From NCBI GenBank assembly GCA_002437565.1, contig DJQL01000041.1:3240-17655 (forward strand): 14,416 bases of DNA. Direction: 5' to 3'. The position numbers and the translations under genes were made by a program. The notes under the pieces are model-generated. The model was given only the letters and a program-made list of their open reading frames with translations. It was not told the origin of the DNA and did no database searches. Below are positions 8,901 to 14,416 of this stretch, in pieces. This stretch comes from Prevotella sp. UBA6387. GTDB lineage: Bacteria > Bacteroidota > Bacteroidia > Bacteroidales > Bacteroidaceae. Every line of letters starts with the position of its first letter. The first letter of the stretch is position 1.

Positions 8901-8958
8901 CGCCCGAAAGCAATGCTGACAGCATAAGAAGCCTGGCGTCAAAAAAGGATTTATGCAT
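5911..8958 (-). CDS. SusC/RagA family TonB-dependent outer-membrane transporter
   Basis: The protein has 1015 residues, typical of SusC. After a signal peptide (residues ~1-31) comes a carboxypeptidase-D-regulatory-like domain at about 50-120 (IKGLVKDTNGEAVIGATIKVKG). Next is the SusC signature LDELVVVGYG (124-133), which serves as the TonB-box region. The plug domain (about 140-250) contains SVTVLKDAASAAIYG and ANGVILITTKKG. A ~760-residue beta-barrel follows, ending in the terminal aromatic LGLKLTF. It has no N-terminal FecR/anti-sigma signalling domain, and no SusR, HTCS or ECF sigma gene is visible in the window, so the regulator is elsewhere or absent. A run of eight G sits at codons 21-24 in the signal-peptide region (8889-8896), a possible slippage site. 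A -7 promoter box lies about 120 bases upstream. Confidence 0.97.
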   Translation of the reverse strand: MHKSFFDARLLMLSALLSGGLGGVIPSSAESSASTHKTTAPQSVNQQKQTIKGLVKDTNGEAVIGATIKVKGSTVGAVTDVDGNFTIEAPIGAELEISSIGYTKQFVKAKNDLVVTLKDDSQTLDELVVVGYGVQKKENLTGAVSSVNAEQLASRPVSSISSALAGEMPGVTAVQTTGAPGSQNATITVRGKNSINSASPLVIVDGVPGSMNVINPSEIESVTVLKDAASAAIYGVQAANGVILITTKKGKTGKTTVSYNATFSWSSLLSKLDLVDAYGYAYLYNEAYLNDHPGATKPFSDETVEKYRTGELPSTDWYKEALTGSGFEHQHNLTLSGGNDKTTYNLYLGYLGQDGVTKDIDYKRINARMNITSQINKYITLGLNASGYRGTKRDAWSGFTQVIQGITRSHPTDPVYDEDGNFKFVGVDNPVAVQGRDKTGWTKDINQEVFLIGSAEIKPIKDLSIKGVYSWRNWTDDKLGFKKNWGYGTYNSGLREGYVRNYNYDYLTGQILVNYNKSFGDHNLAVLAGMESYDVKSRYVTATRKGGGNNNLDESLNTLDASSQKNTSGGTEMTRLSYFGRLQYNYAGKYLFEANIRRDASSRFPKASRWGTFPAFSAGWRISEEKFMKNVDWLSNLKLRLGWGKTGNEELKSDDLYPSVPTYAYGSTMFGNTLYSTAYESRLVNDKLKWATVTNNELGLDAGFLDNKITIELSAYKKKTNGMLLYLPLQGVIGLSAPAQNVGSVQNTGFELTLGHNNRIGKDWKYNVSLNMAYNKNKIIDMAGTEGPTSDSNIWNLDGYAINSYYGYVADGLFRTQEELDKGPKRTGNEKLGDIRYKDLDGDNKITAAGDRQIIGNQFPNWTGGFNFSVSYKNFELSGLLQGAFDCKRYFNGEASYAFYNSASCQNKHWNRWSEENPDGTFPRLSLSSQTNYVLSTFWLQDASYVRLKNLMLSYTLPTELIRHIGMSYAQVYVTGENLFTITGLDKGLDPESDNTRGWSYSNVRKISLGLKLTF
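8889..8896 (-). repeat. G8 homopolymer in the 5' end of susC
   Basis: Eight consecutive C on the plus strand are eight G in the coding strand, spanning codons L21-G22-G23-V24 of SusC. A one-base slip would shift the frame within the signal peptide and abolish the transporter. In the base count given the frame is intact. Confidence 0.9.
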
Positions 8959-9079
8959 ATACGTGCTTTTTGTTTTGGCCGCTAACTGTTATTTCTTGTG
9001 AAGTGGGCACAGCGACCTTTGCCCATTACTGCACAATCTAATTGTCGTAAATAATCCTCAATATTATAATAATTGCGCG

Positions 9080-9087
9080 CAAAGGTA
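9080..9087 (-). promoter_or_regulatory. -7 promoter box for the susC operon
   Basis: The minus strand reads TACCTTTG at 9087-9080, an exact match to TAnnTTTG, in an AT-rich stretch. TTTG elements lie upstream but at 12 or 23 bases rather than the usual ~20, so the -33 box is uncertain. Transcription would start near 9073, leaving a leader of about 115 bases before the susC ATG at 8958, room for post-transcriptional control. Confidence 0.55.
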
Positions 9088-9124
9088 AACAAATATTTAC
9101 AAATTAGAAACAAAAGACGACTTT

Positions 9125-9325
9125 TTATTTGCGTGAAGGGGTTGTTTTAAACACTTTGGCTTGAAATGCAGTAAGCGCCTTTATCATCTGTAACGAAGTG
9201 CCAATCACTCCATCCATGGAATATGTCCATCGTATGGGGTTACGTGGGATAAAGTGTGGAATATTGAATTTCATGTCGAAAATCAGCGGCATGTCGTCTG
9301 TCATGACATACCCGATATTAGGCAT
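9125..9325 (-). other. Short unrecognised open frame (66 codons), doubtful
   Basis: This is an open frame with ATG at 9325 and internal Met codons, containing MTDDMPLIFDMKFNIPHFIP and the end KTTPSRK. It matches no family I know. It ends 37 bases upstream of the susC promoter box, fills part of the 655-base gap between susC and the beta-barrel gene, and lacks a clear ribosome site or promoter. The composition is somewhat protein-like (IPHFIPRNPIRW), so a gene remnant is possible. A chance frame is as likely. Confidence 0.2.
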
Positions 9326-9346
9326 ATATGCAAGTATTATCTGTAA

Positions 9347-9378
9347 ATGTTTTCAATTTCATGCTAAATTGAAAACAT
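9347..9378. promoter_or_regulatory. Perfect 13-bp palindrome upstream of the beta-barrel promoter
   Basis: ATGTTTTCAATTT at 9347-9359 and AAATTGAAAACAT at 9366-9378 are exact reverse complements separated by six bases. The element ends 13 bases before the putative -33 TTTG (9392-9395). No T tract follows on either strand, so it looks more like an operator for a dimeric regulator than a terminator. It may serve the plus-strand promoter, the susC side, or both. Confidence 0.6.
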
Positions 9379-9391
9379 CATCAATAAAAAT

Positions 9392-9423
9392 TTTGTTGGT
9401 AAGAGAAAAAAAACATACTTTTG
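9392..9423 (+). promoter_or_regulatory. Near-ideal Bacteroidetes promoter for the 39-codon ORF and beta-barrel gene
   Basis: TTTG (9392-9395) is followed after 20 bases by TACTTTTG (9416-9423), a full match to the TTTG-N20-TAnnTTTG arrangement. Transcription would start near 9430. The transcript would carry first the small ORF at 9454, then the beta-barrel gene at 9614. Confidence 0.7.
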
Positions 9424-9453
9424 CATAATGAAATTTAACGATGGAAAATCGAA

Positions 9454-9573
9454 ATGACATTTAGCATATACAACATAACATTTGCTGAAAGCAATGGCGT
9501 AATACTCTACAACATTGCAAGCGACGGCATCCTGCAGCTTAACAAGCAAGTTCCTTGTTCATGCGGAAAGTAA
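9454..9573 (+). CDS. 39-aa ORF, possible remnant of a radical-SAM peptide maturase N-terminus
   Basis: ATG at 9454 opens 39 codons starting MTFSIYNITFAESNGVILYN and ending KQVPCSCGK before TAA at 9571-9573. It is the first substantial ORF after the promoter at 9392-9423, about 25 bases from the expected transcript start, with GGAAAA about eight bases upstream of the ATG as a weak purine-rich ribosome site. The pattern YNI-F-(x)n-G-VILYN-ASDGIL-LN resembles, from memory, N-termini of Bacteroidetes radical-SAM/SPASM peptide maturases. If so, the CxxxCxxC core is missing and the last residues (VPCSCGK) could come from the gene's far end after an internal deletion. Alternatively it is an intact small peptide with a CxC end, co-transcribed with the outer-membrane gene 40 bases downstream. 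Assignment is by recollected similarity only. Confidence 0.4.
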   Translation: MTFSIYNITFAESNGVILYNIASDGILQLNKQVPCSCGK

Positions 9574-9613
9574 GGTTCCAGTCGTTTTGCAATAAATATT
9601 ATACTATTATACT

Positions 9614-12517
9614 ATGAAGAAGTGTTTTCTTGTGTGTTTTGTACTCTTCTGTGTTTCACTTTGTACAACAGCTCAGAGAGTGTCGAACTTCAAAGACACC
9701 TTAGGTATAATGGGACTTGTCGATGATGACTTTACGGGCGAAGCCATTGGCAATGTTGATGTATGTGTATATGATACACAGAATAATGTTGTTGGACGTG
9801 GCAAAACACGCAGTTTTGCAAGCTTCAACAATAATCGTCTTAGTAATCTTACGATTTGTATTCCACGGAAGAACAAGGACATATTGGTCAAAATATCCGC
9901 AGACGGATATGACGATTTCGCAAATACATATAGCATAAAAGTAAGCTCACGCGAAAGATACTATTCATTACCCAACATACACTTGACAAAACACGGCAAG
10001 AAAATAAAGGAGGTGACTCTTGATGACGTGGCCGTTACTGCGTCAAAGGTAAAAATGGTTATGCACGGCGACACAATTGTTTACAATGCCGACGCATTTC
10101 AACTCTCAAACGGCTCTATGCTCGATGAGTTGATACGTCGCCTGCCTGGCGTACAACTTAAAGGGAGCCAAATAACCGTGAATGGCCGCTTCGTAAGTTC
10201 GCTCCTTGTCAATGGCTCCGAATTCTTCAAGGGCAACCCGGCGGTTGCCTTGCAAAACCTGCCATCATACACGGTGAAGAATCTTAAGGTGTATGAGAAG
10301 CAGGACGAGCTGGCGGCGTTTGTGGGGAAAGAGAAGAAAAAGGGAGAAAACCCGCTTGTGATGGACGTAAGTCTTAAAAGACAATACATGGAGGGAATGC
10401 TCGCCAACGCCGACCTCGGCTATGGCACGCATGACAGATGGATGGCGCGCCTTTTCGCGTTAAGATACACAAAGGCGTCGCGGATAGGCATATTTGCCAA
10501 CATGAACAATGTCAACGATACACGGTCGCCGGGAACAAACGGCGAATGGTCGCCGTCGCAAATGTCTGATGGGGTCACAACGCAGAGGTCGCTCGGACTG
10601 GACTATCAGGTTGCGAACAAAGAAAAGACTTTCCGCATGTTTGGCAACACTGTATACGCACACAACAATACAGCCAAAGAGCAAATCCAGTCGGGCGAAC
10701 GGTTTCTGAGCGGAGGCAATATTTTCGAGCGCAGCCGCGACAATAGCCACGCCGCAACGACATATTTACAGACAACTAATATGATCAACACAATGTGGAG
10801 CAACGGCAAAATATACCTATTCCCAGACTTCACATATTATAAAAGTAATATTATCGGGATGTCGCAGAACGCCATGTTCAACGCAGACCCCAATGACAGT
10901 TACCGTGGGGCAGCTCTCGACTCCCTGTTTGCCTCACCGGCAAGTAAACGGCTACAGGATGCAATGACAAACCGGCTGGGCAACACAACTCTCGACCGCC
11001 AACATTACTATGACGGCCGTTTAAAAGCGTCTGGAGCTGTACGTCTGCTATCCAGTCCTGATTATATGCTATGGGAAACAGTGACTCATATCAATAACTG
11101 CAAGCTGGATGGCTCGTCAATATACGATCTTGCATACAACGACGGCACGCGCGATTTCCGCAACAAGCACTATGACCGCTGGAGTACTGACTTCGATACT
11201 CAGTGGGAGGCTTCATACAGTTATAATGGTGATGTAAACTACAAAAACCGTTTTATGGTAGGCTTGCGTTTTACCTATGAATACAAGAAGGACAACAGTG
11301 ACCTGTTCCGCCTCGACAAGTATGCCGAGTATGGGGCGGGAAGCAATGCCGTGGTGGGGTATCTGCCGTCTACGCGCGACTCCCTGCAGCGTGCAGTGGA
11401 TGCAGAAAACACTTACTACTCACGAATATACAAGAACAGATATGACTTGACGGGACAGACTCCGCGTGTGAAACTGCCGCTGCTTGGTATGAACGTTTGC
11501 CTTGAGCCTGGATTGAACTTCCGTCACGACCGCATTGAATATACGCGTGGAGCATTCAGAAAGAGCTTGACGCGCGACCAGTGGGCATGGGAACCGAAGA
11601 TACAATTTGAGGGCAAGGACACTCATCTTACCTACAGCGTGAGGAAAGTGCAGCCCGAACTGACCGACATCCTCGACTTCACCACCACCGACAATCCGCT
11701 GAACATCTGGAGCGGCAACCCGAACTTGAAAAACACGGACATACACCGCGTGGAATTCGGCAAGGAGTCTGCCAACTTCGATGAGAACTGGTCGTGTACC
11801 CGCCGGATGAACATTAACGCCTACTGGCAGGTTATGCGCAACGCCATAGGCCAGAGCGTCACCTATGACCGCCAGACTGGCGTCACACACTCAACGTCGA
11901 TGAACATCAACGGCAACTGGAATGCCGGGGCATCATTCGAGTTCACCGGTACCGTTGACAAGAAAAAGCGGCTCATGCTCTCCACAAAGACGGAGGTTGG
12001 CTACACCAACAGCGTAGACTACACTACGGTTGAGGCGGAGTCGTCGGCAAGTCCGCGCTCGTCCGTCCGCTCCACCATCGCCAACGAGACTCTGACACTC
12101 GACTATAGCCTCGGCAAGTATGCATTCGGGGCGAAGCTGCGTTGTGCCTACCTGCACGCCGAGAGTCCACGCGCAGGCTTCCAGACCATCAACACCGCCG
12201 ACGTGGACTATGGTGTCAACGCCACCGTGGAGCTGCCACTTAAGCTGAAGCTATCCACCGACCTGACCCTCTACAGCCGCTACGGCTACTCAGACCGGTC
12301 GATGAACACCAACAACCTGGTGTGGAACGCACGCCTGGAGCGCACTTTCGGCAAGTTCACTGTCATTGCCGATGGCTTCGACCTGTTCGGCAAACTCTCA
12401 AACGTGCGCAAGGTAATCAACGCTCAGGGCAGGACAGAGACATGGTACAACACAGTGCCGCGCTATGCCATGCTGCACATAATGTACAAACTGCATTTCA
12501 AACCGAAAAAGAAGTAA
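9614..12517 (+). CDS. Outer-membrane beta-barrel protein, TonB-receptor-like (OMP_b-brl_3 type)
   Basis: The protein has 967 residues. The signal peptide is MKKCFLVCFVLFCVSLCTTA with cleavage likely before Q21. Residues about 30-125 form a carboxypeptidase-regulatory-like beta domain. Residues about 133-230 form a plug-like domain (LDDVAVTASKVKMVMHGDTI, MLDELIRRLPGVQL, NGRFVSSLLVNG, TVKNLKVYEKQ). A large beta-barrel with many aromatic alternating strands follows, ending YAMLHIMYKLHFKPKKK. It lacks the SusC signature and has no SusD partner, so it belongs to the other Bacteroidetes receptor-like family, often found beside GLPGLI-family proteins and peptide maturation/export genes. Its role could be export or uptake of a peptide, but no partner is intact here. 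The start at 9614 is fixed by the signal peptide. The first ~500 bases are clearly AT-richer than the rest, suggesting a mosaic origin. Confidence 0.88.
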   Translation: MKKCFLVCFVLFCVSLCTTAQRVSNFKDTLGIMGLVDDDFTGEAIGNVDVCVYDTQNNVVGRGKTRSFASFNNNRLSNLTICIPRKNKDILVKISADGYDDFANTYSIKVSSRERYYSLPNIHLTKHGKKIKEVTLDDVAVTASKVKMVMHGDTIVYNADAFQLSNGSMLDELIRRLPGVQLKGSQITVNGRFVSSLLVNGSEFFKGNPAVALQNLPSYTVKNLKVYEKQDELAAFVGKEKKKGENPLVMDVSLKRQYMEGMLANADLGYGTHDRWMARLFALRYTKASRIGIFANMNNVNDTRSPGTNGEWSPSQMSDGVTTQRSLGLDYQVANKEKTFRMFGNTVYAHNNTAKEQIQSGERFLSGGNIFERSRDNSHAATTYLQTTNMINTMWSNGKIYLFPDFTYYKSNIIGMSQNAMFNADPNDSYRGAALDSLFASPASKRLQDAMTNRLGNTTLDRQHYYDGRLKASGAVRLLSSPDYMLWETVTHINNCKLDGSSIYDLAYNDGTRDFRNKHYDRWSTDFDTQWEASYSYNGDVNYKNRFMVGLRFTYEYKKDNSDLFRLDKYAEYGAGSNAVVGYLPSTRDSLQRAVDAENTYYSRIYKNRYDLTGQTPRVKLPLLGMNVCLEPGLNFRHDRIEYTRGAFRKSLTRDQWAWEPKIQFEGKDTHLTYSVRKVQPELTDILDFTTTDNPLNIWSGNPNLKNTDIHRVEFGKESANFDENWSCTRRMNINAYWQVMRNAIGQSVTYDRQTGVTHSTSMNINGNWNAGASFEFTGTVDKKKRLMLSTKTEVGYTNSVDYTTVEAESSASPRSSVRSTIANETLTLDYSLGKYAFGAKLRCAYLHAESPRAGFQTINTADVDYGVNATVELPLKLKLSTDLTLYSRYGYSDRSMNTNNLVWNARLERTFGKFTVIADGFDLFGKLSNVRKVINAQGRTETWYNTVPRYAMLHIMYKLHFKPKKK

Positions 12518-12555
12518 GCATAGGCCCAGCTGCTTAGTTGTAGTGCTCAAATGAT
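12518..12555. other. Gap after the beta-barrel gene
   Basis: These 38 bases after the beta-barrel stop hold no strong terminator. The only pairing seen is a weak 5-bp TCAAA/TTTGA across 12547-12566. The facing minus-strand remnant begins at once, so the plus-strand transcript probably runs into it. Confidence 0.3.
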
Positions 12556-12709
12556 TCACTTTTTGAACACCACGTAAAGCAGGCATACGGCTGCCTATTC
12601 TCACATTATATACTATCAGCAACATGAAAGTTGCCATGACCAAGAGCAATGTCATCGTACCGTAGCGGAAGAAAGCCGACTTCTGGCAGCCTGTGATATC
12701 CTGTTTCAT
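12556..12709 (-). pseudogene. Small membrane-protein gene, frameshifted
   Basis: ATG at 12709 overlaps the TGA of the upstream transporter tail (ATGA, 12706-12709), the mark of translational coupling. The frame reads MKQDITGCQKSAFFRYGTMT and then a hydrophobic helix (LLLVMATFMLLIVYN) to codon 38. Beyond that it runs on without sense into the antisense of the beta-barrel gene. Skipping one base at 12595 gives AAVCLLYVVFKK and a TGA at 12556-12558, a plausible hydrophobic/basic C-terminus, for a ~50-residue product. Either a one-base shift has broken a small membrane protein, or a larger gene lost its middle and kept both ends. The family is not recognised. In intact loci the gene after a C39 transporter is usually part of the same peptide-export system. 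Confidence 0.4.
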
Positions 12710-13061
12710 TTTTCAAGTTCAAGTTGGTTTCTTACAAGCTCGTAGACTTGGCGGACGGCCATGAGCGCCTTGTCCCATATAGCACCACAAAATGATTCTG
12801 TTCCCAATGCAGCACGGCCGGGAGTGGACATTTCTCACGTAGTTGCTCTGTCGTCATCATGAACGATGCCGATGCCAAGCCTATGTGCAGCATGGCATCG
12901 CGTATGCCCGATATGCTCACCCCCTCGCGCGTCAGGTGACTCAACGCACGCAGATAGCTCAGAGAATAGTCCTTGCCGTATGCAGATGCCACCATGCGCA
13001 CGCATGACGGTCCGCAGTCCATTTGGTCAAACTGGCGTGTGAATTTTATCTTCTTCCGCAT
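12706..13061 (-). pseudogene. Peptidase-C39 peptide/bacteriocin ABC transporter with large internal deletion
   Basis: ATG at 13061 begins MRKKIKFTRQFDQMDCGPSC, the N-terminus of C39 double-glycine-leader peptidases fused to ABC exporters (normally about 700 residues). Q10 (oxyanion), C16 (nucleophile) and H90 (NHFVVLY) are present; the catalytic Asp, the six transmembrane helices and the ATPase are gone. After Y95 the frame reads nonsense to a stop at 12732-12734. Shifted by one base from about 12777, it reads 23 codons ending VYELVRNQLELEK (stop 12706-12708), which matches the usual C-terminus of these exporters (...LVKNQLELGN). Thus both ends of one gene remain around a deletion of about 600 codons at about 12775-12779. 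An upstream ATG at 13106 is less likely as the start. The gene cannot process or export peptides, though a lone 109-residue product could be made. Confidence 0.75.
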
Positions 13062-13209
13062 AACATTATTGCTGTTCGTTTTAATGCAGTTCGGCAAAGG
13101 TCTCACATCATCAAGATGTACTTACTGCGTGCAAGAATTTCCGCACTTGTCTCCTCGTTGTTCAACTTTTGTGGACGAAAGGCTGTTTTTGCAGGTGAGC
13201 CAGTTTATT
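13062..13209 (-). other. Gap with overlapping startless open frames
   Basis: The stretch lies between the epimerase stop and the C39 start. Two minus-strand frames are open without an ATG that would give a sizeable product. One (13204-13103) ends KLNNEETSAEILARSKYILM and a further M. The other (stop 13122-13124) ends VEQRGDKCGNSCTQ. The first resembles leader or C-terminal helix sequence, the second a Cys-containing peptide tail; at most one can be real. GACCTTTG at 13102-13095 is one base short of a -7 box for the C39 gene but has no well-spaced -33 element. Confidence 0.25.
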
Positions 13210-14370
13210 TTAGAGCTTTACGACTCCAATGCCTGGACGATCTGGTAAGGTTATTTTTCCCTTAACAACCTCCATGCCCTTGAACCTGTCGTTGGATATA
13301 AGGAGGTTGCCATCAAGGTCAGCGAAGTCGACGGCTGGGGACAATTGAGCTGCGGCACTGACAGCACAAGAAGTCTCTGTCATGCAACCCACCATCACTT
13401 TCATGCCTATGGCACGTGCGTAGTTGAGCATTTTCCATGCCTCGCGCATACCGGTGCATTTCATCAATTTGATGTTGATACCTGTATAAGCTCCCTCAAT
13501 GTCCTTGATGTCTTTCAATCGTTGTATGGCCTCGTCGGCGAAGATAGGCAATGGGCTCTTCTCTGTAACCCAGGCTATGTCGTCTTTCATCTCCTTAGGC
13601 ATTGGTTGTTCAACCATCACGATGCCATGCTCTTTCAGCCAGTAAATCTCGTCGATGGCCTTCTGCTTGTCTTTCCATCCCTGGTTGATGTCCACGGCGA
13701 TAGGCAGGTCGGTGACACTTCTTATGGTCTCTATCATCTCCTTGTCGTTGTCGCGGCCGAGTTTAACCTTTAGAATGTTGAATTGGTTTGCGCATTCCCT
13801 TGTCTTCTGCTTCACCACATCTGCCGTGTCTATGCCTATGGTGAACGTGGTTGATGGTGCCTTGTCTTTGTTCAGCCCCCAGATCTTATACCATGGAGCC
13901 CCAAGGAGTTTGCCCACGAGGTCGTGGAGGGCAATGTCCACAGCCGCCTTTGCTGCCGTGTCGCCGGGTGAAAGGCTGTCCACATAAGCCAAGATGTCTT
14001 CTAACTGGAAAGGATCACTAAACTGGCTCAAGTCGACCTTTTGCAAGAACGCCGTGACGCTCTGAACCGTTTGCCCCAAATACTGAGGCATTGAGGCCTC
14101 GCCATATCCTGTCACGCCGTCGTATGTGATTTCTACCTGCACGTCAGGAGTAGTGGTGCGCGAATATGTAGCCACAGTGAAGACATGGCGCAGTTTCAAC
14201 TCGTAGGGGAAGAACTTCATCTCCAATTTATGGGACAGTCCTTTCCTGTTGATGTTCACATTCTTGGTTTTGGAACCAGTAATGTTGAGTGCGTCGATGT
14301 TTGACAAAGCCAATGCCGAGCCAACCGTTGTCAGCGCGGCTTTTTTAATAAAATCTCTCCTTGTTGTCAT
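13210..14370 (-). CDS. Exported dipeptide epimerase (L-Ala-D/L-Glu type), enolase superfamily
   Basis: The protein has 386 residues. It begins TRRDFIKKAALTTVGSALAL, a twin-arginine signal, so it is exported folded to the periplasm. Residues about 48-165 form the enolase capping domain and 170-370 the barrel. All key residues of the muconate-lactonizing/epimerase subgroup are visible: the KVK motif with base K203, metal ligands D227 (AVDIN), E254 (VEQP) and D279 (FADE), the opposite-face base K301 (NIKLMK), and the D351-L-D353-G motif that in dipeptide epimerases holds the substrate alpha-amino group. The reaction would be L-Ala-D-Glu to L-Ala-L-Glu or a related dipeptide epimerisation, as in murein peptide recycling. 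It lies on the strand of the SusCD block but is separated from it by the peptide-export island. No promoter is visible in the 46 bases upstream, so it may be within an operon that begins outside the window. Confidence 0.92.
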   Translation of the reverse strand: MTTRRDFIKKAALTTVGSALALSNIDALNITGSKTKNVNINRKGLSHKLEMKFFPYELKLRHVFTVATYSRTTTPDVQVEITYDGVTGYGEASMPQYLGQTVQSVTAFLQKVDLSQFSDPFQLEDILAYVDSLSPGDTAAKAAVDIALHDLVGKLLGAPWYKIWGLNKDKAPSTTFTIGIDTADVVKQKTRECANQFNILKVKLGRDNDKEMIETIRSVTDLPIAVDINQGWKDKQKAIDEIYWLKEHGIVMVEQPMPKEMKDDIAWVTEKSPLPIFADEAIQRLKDIKDIEGAYTGINIKLMKCTGMREAWKMLNYARAIGMKVMVGCMTETSCAVSAAAQLSPAVDFADLDGNLLISNDRFKGMEVVKGKITLPDRPGIGVVKL

Positions 14371-14416
14371 GTCTTAGATGTTTTTTCCGTTTATGATGCC
14401 ACTTTATTATAAAAAC

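Noticed and set aside
9198..9428. 76-codon plus-strand frame in the gap
   Set aside because: It runs through the palindrome and the promoter and ends just after the -7 box, so it is unlikely to be a gene.
9428..9457. 9-codon ORF (MKFNDGKSK) overlapping the 39-codon ORF by ATGA
   Set aside because: Its ATG lies only five bases after the -7 box, at or before the expected transcript start, so it probably is not translated.
12398..12709. 103-codon reading of the small membrane ORF as an intact gene
   Set aside because: Its last two thirds lie mostly antisense to the beta-barrel gene and lose protein character after codon ~38, while a good C-terminus exists one base out of frame.
13095..13102. 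GACCTTTG as a promoter box for the C39 remnant
   Set aside because: The first base of TAnnTTTG is wrong and there is no TTG at the proper distance upstream; mentioned only within the gap entry.
12973..13248. 91-codon plus-strand frame across the C39 start and gap
   Set aside because: It is antisense to the recognisable C39 N-terminus and runs into the epimerase; no supporting signal.

Overview
The window looks like chromosome from a gut or oral Bacteroidales bacterium, most likely Prevotella/Segatella-like. Evidence: a SusC/SusD pair, promoters of the Bacteroidetes type (TAnnTTTG at -7, TTTG near -33), Bacteroidetes-only families (a DUF6057-like membrane protein and a PD40/CxxCH lipoprotein), and moderate GC in genes with AT-rich gaps. 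The species call is inference. No rRNA, tRNA, CRISPR array or intact mobile element was seen.

Layout. 1-102: probable C-terminal tail of an unrecognised plus-strand gene. 187-1209 (+): two-domain Rid/YjgF-fold (chorismatase-like) protein. Its stop overlaps the stop of a four-gene minus-strand block. Read 5' to 3', that block is SusC (8958-5911), SusD (5894-4218), a five-helix DUF6057-like protein (4094-2658) and a PD40 beta-propeller lipoprotein with a CxxCH motif (2645-1206). A good -7 box lies upstream of susC at 9080-9087. A nested inverted repeat (4134-4191) sits between susD and the membrane gene and may damp downstream expression. At the right end, 14370-13210 (-) is a Tat-exported enolase-superfamily dipeptide epimerase (L-Ala-D/L-Glu type) with all expected active-site residues. 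The SusCD system plus the epimerase suggests uptake and processing of a peptide-bearing substrate such as peptidoglycan fragments. The substrate itself is not shown by the sequence.

Between susC and the epimerase lies a different island, about 9.1-13.2 kb. It holds a 13-bp perfect palindrome next to a near-ideal plus-strand promoter (9347-9423), an overlooked 39-codon ORF (9454-9573), a 967-aa outer-membrane beta-barrel protein (9614-12517, +), and then decaying minus-strand genes. The clearest of these is a peptidase-C39 bacteriocin/peptide ABC transporter. It keeps its first ~95 codons and, in another frame, what look like its last ~23 codons, so roughly 600 codons have been deleted. That tail overlaps by ATGA with a small membrane ORF that is itself frameshifted near its end. 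The 39-codon ORF resembles the N-terminus of a radical-SAM peptide maturase. Together these look like the remains of a ribosomal-peptide maturation/export locus, of which only the outer-membrane protein is still whole. This is the most interesting part of the window.
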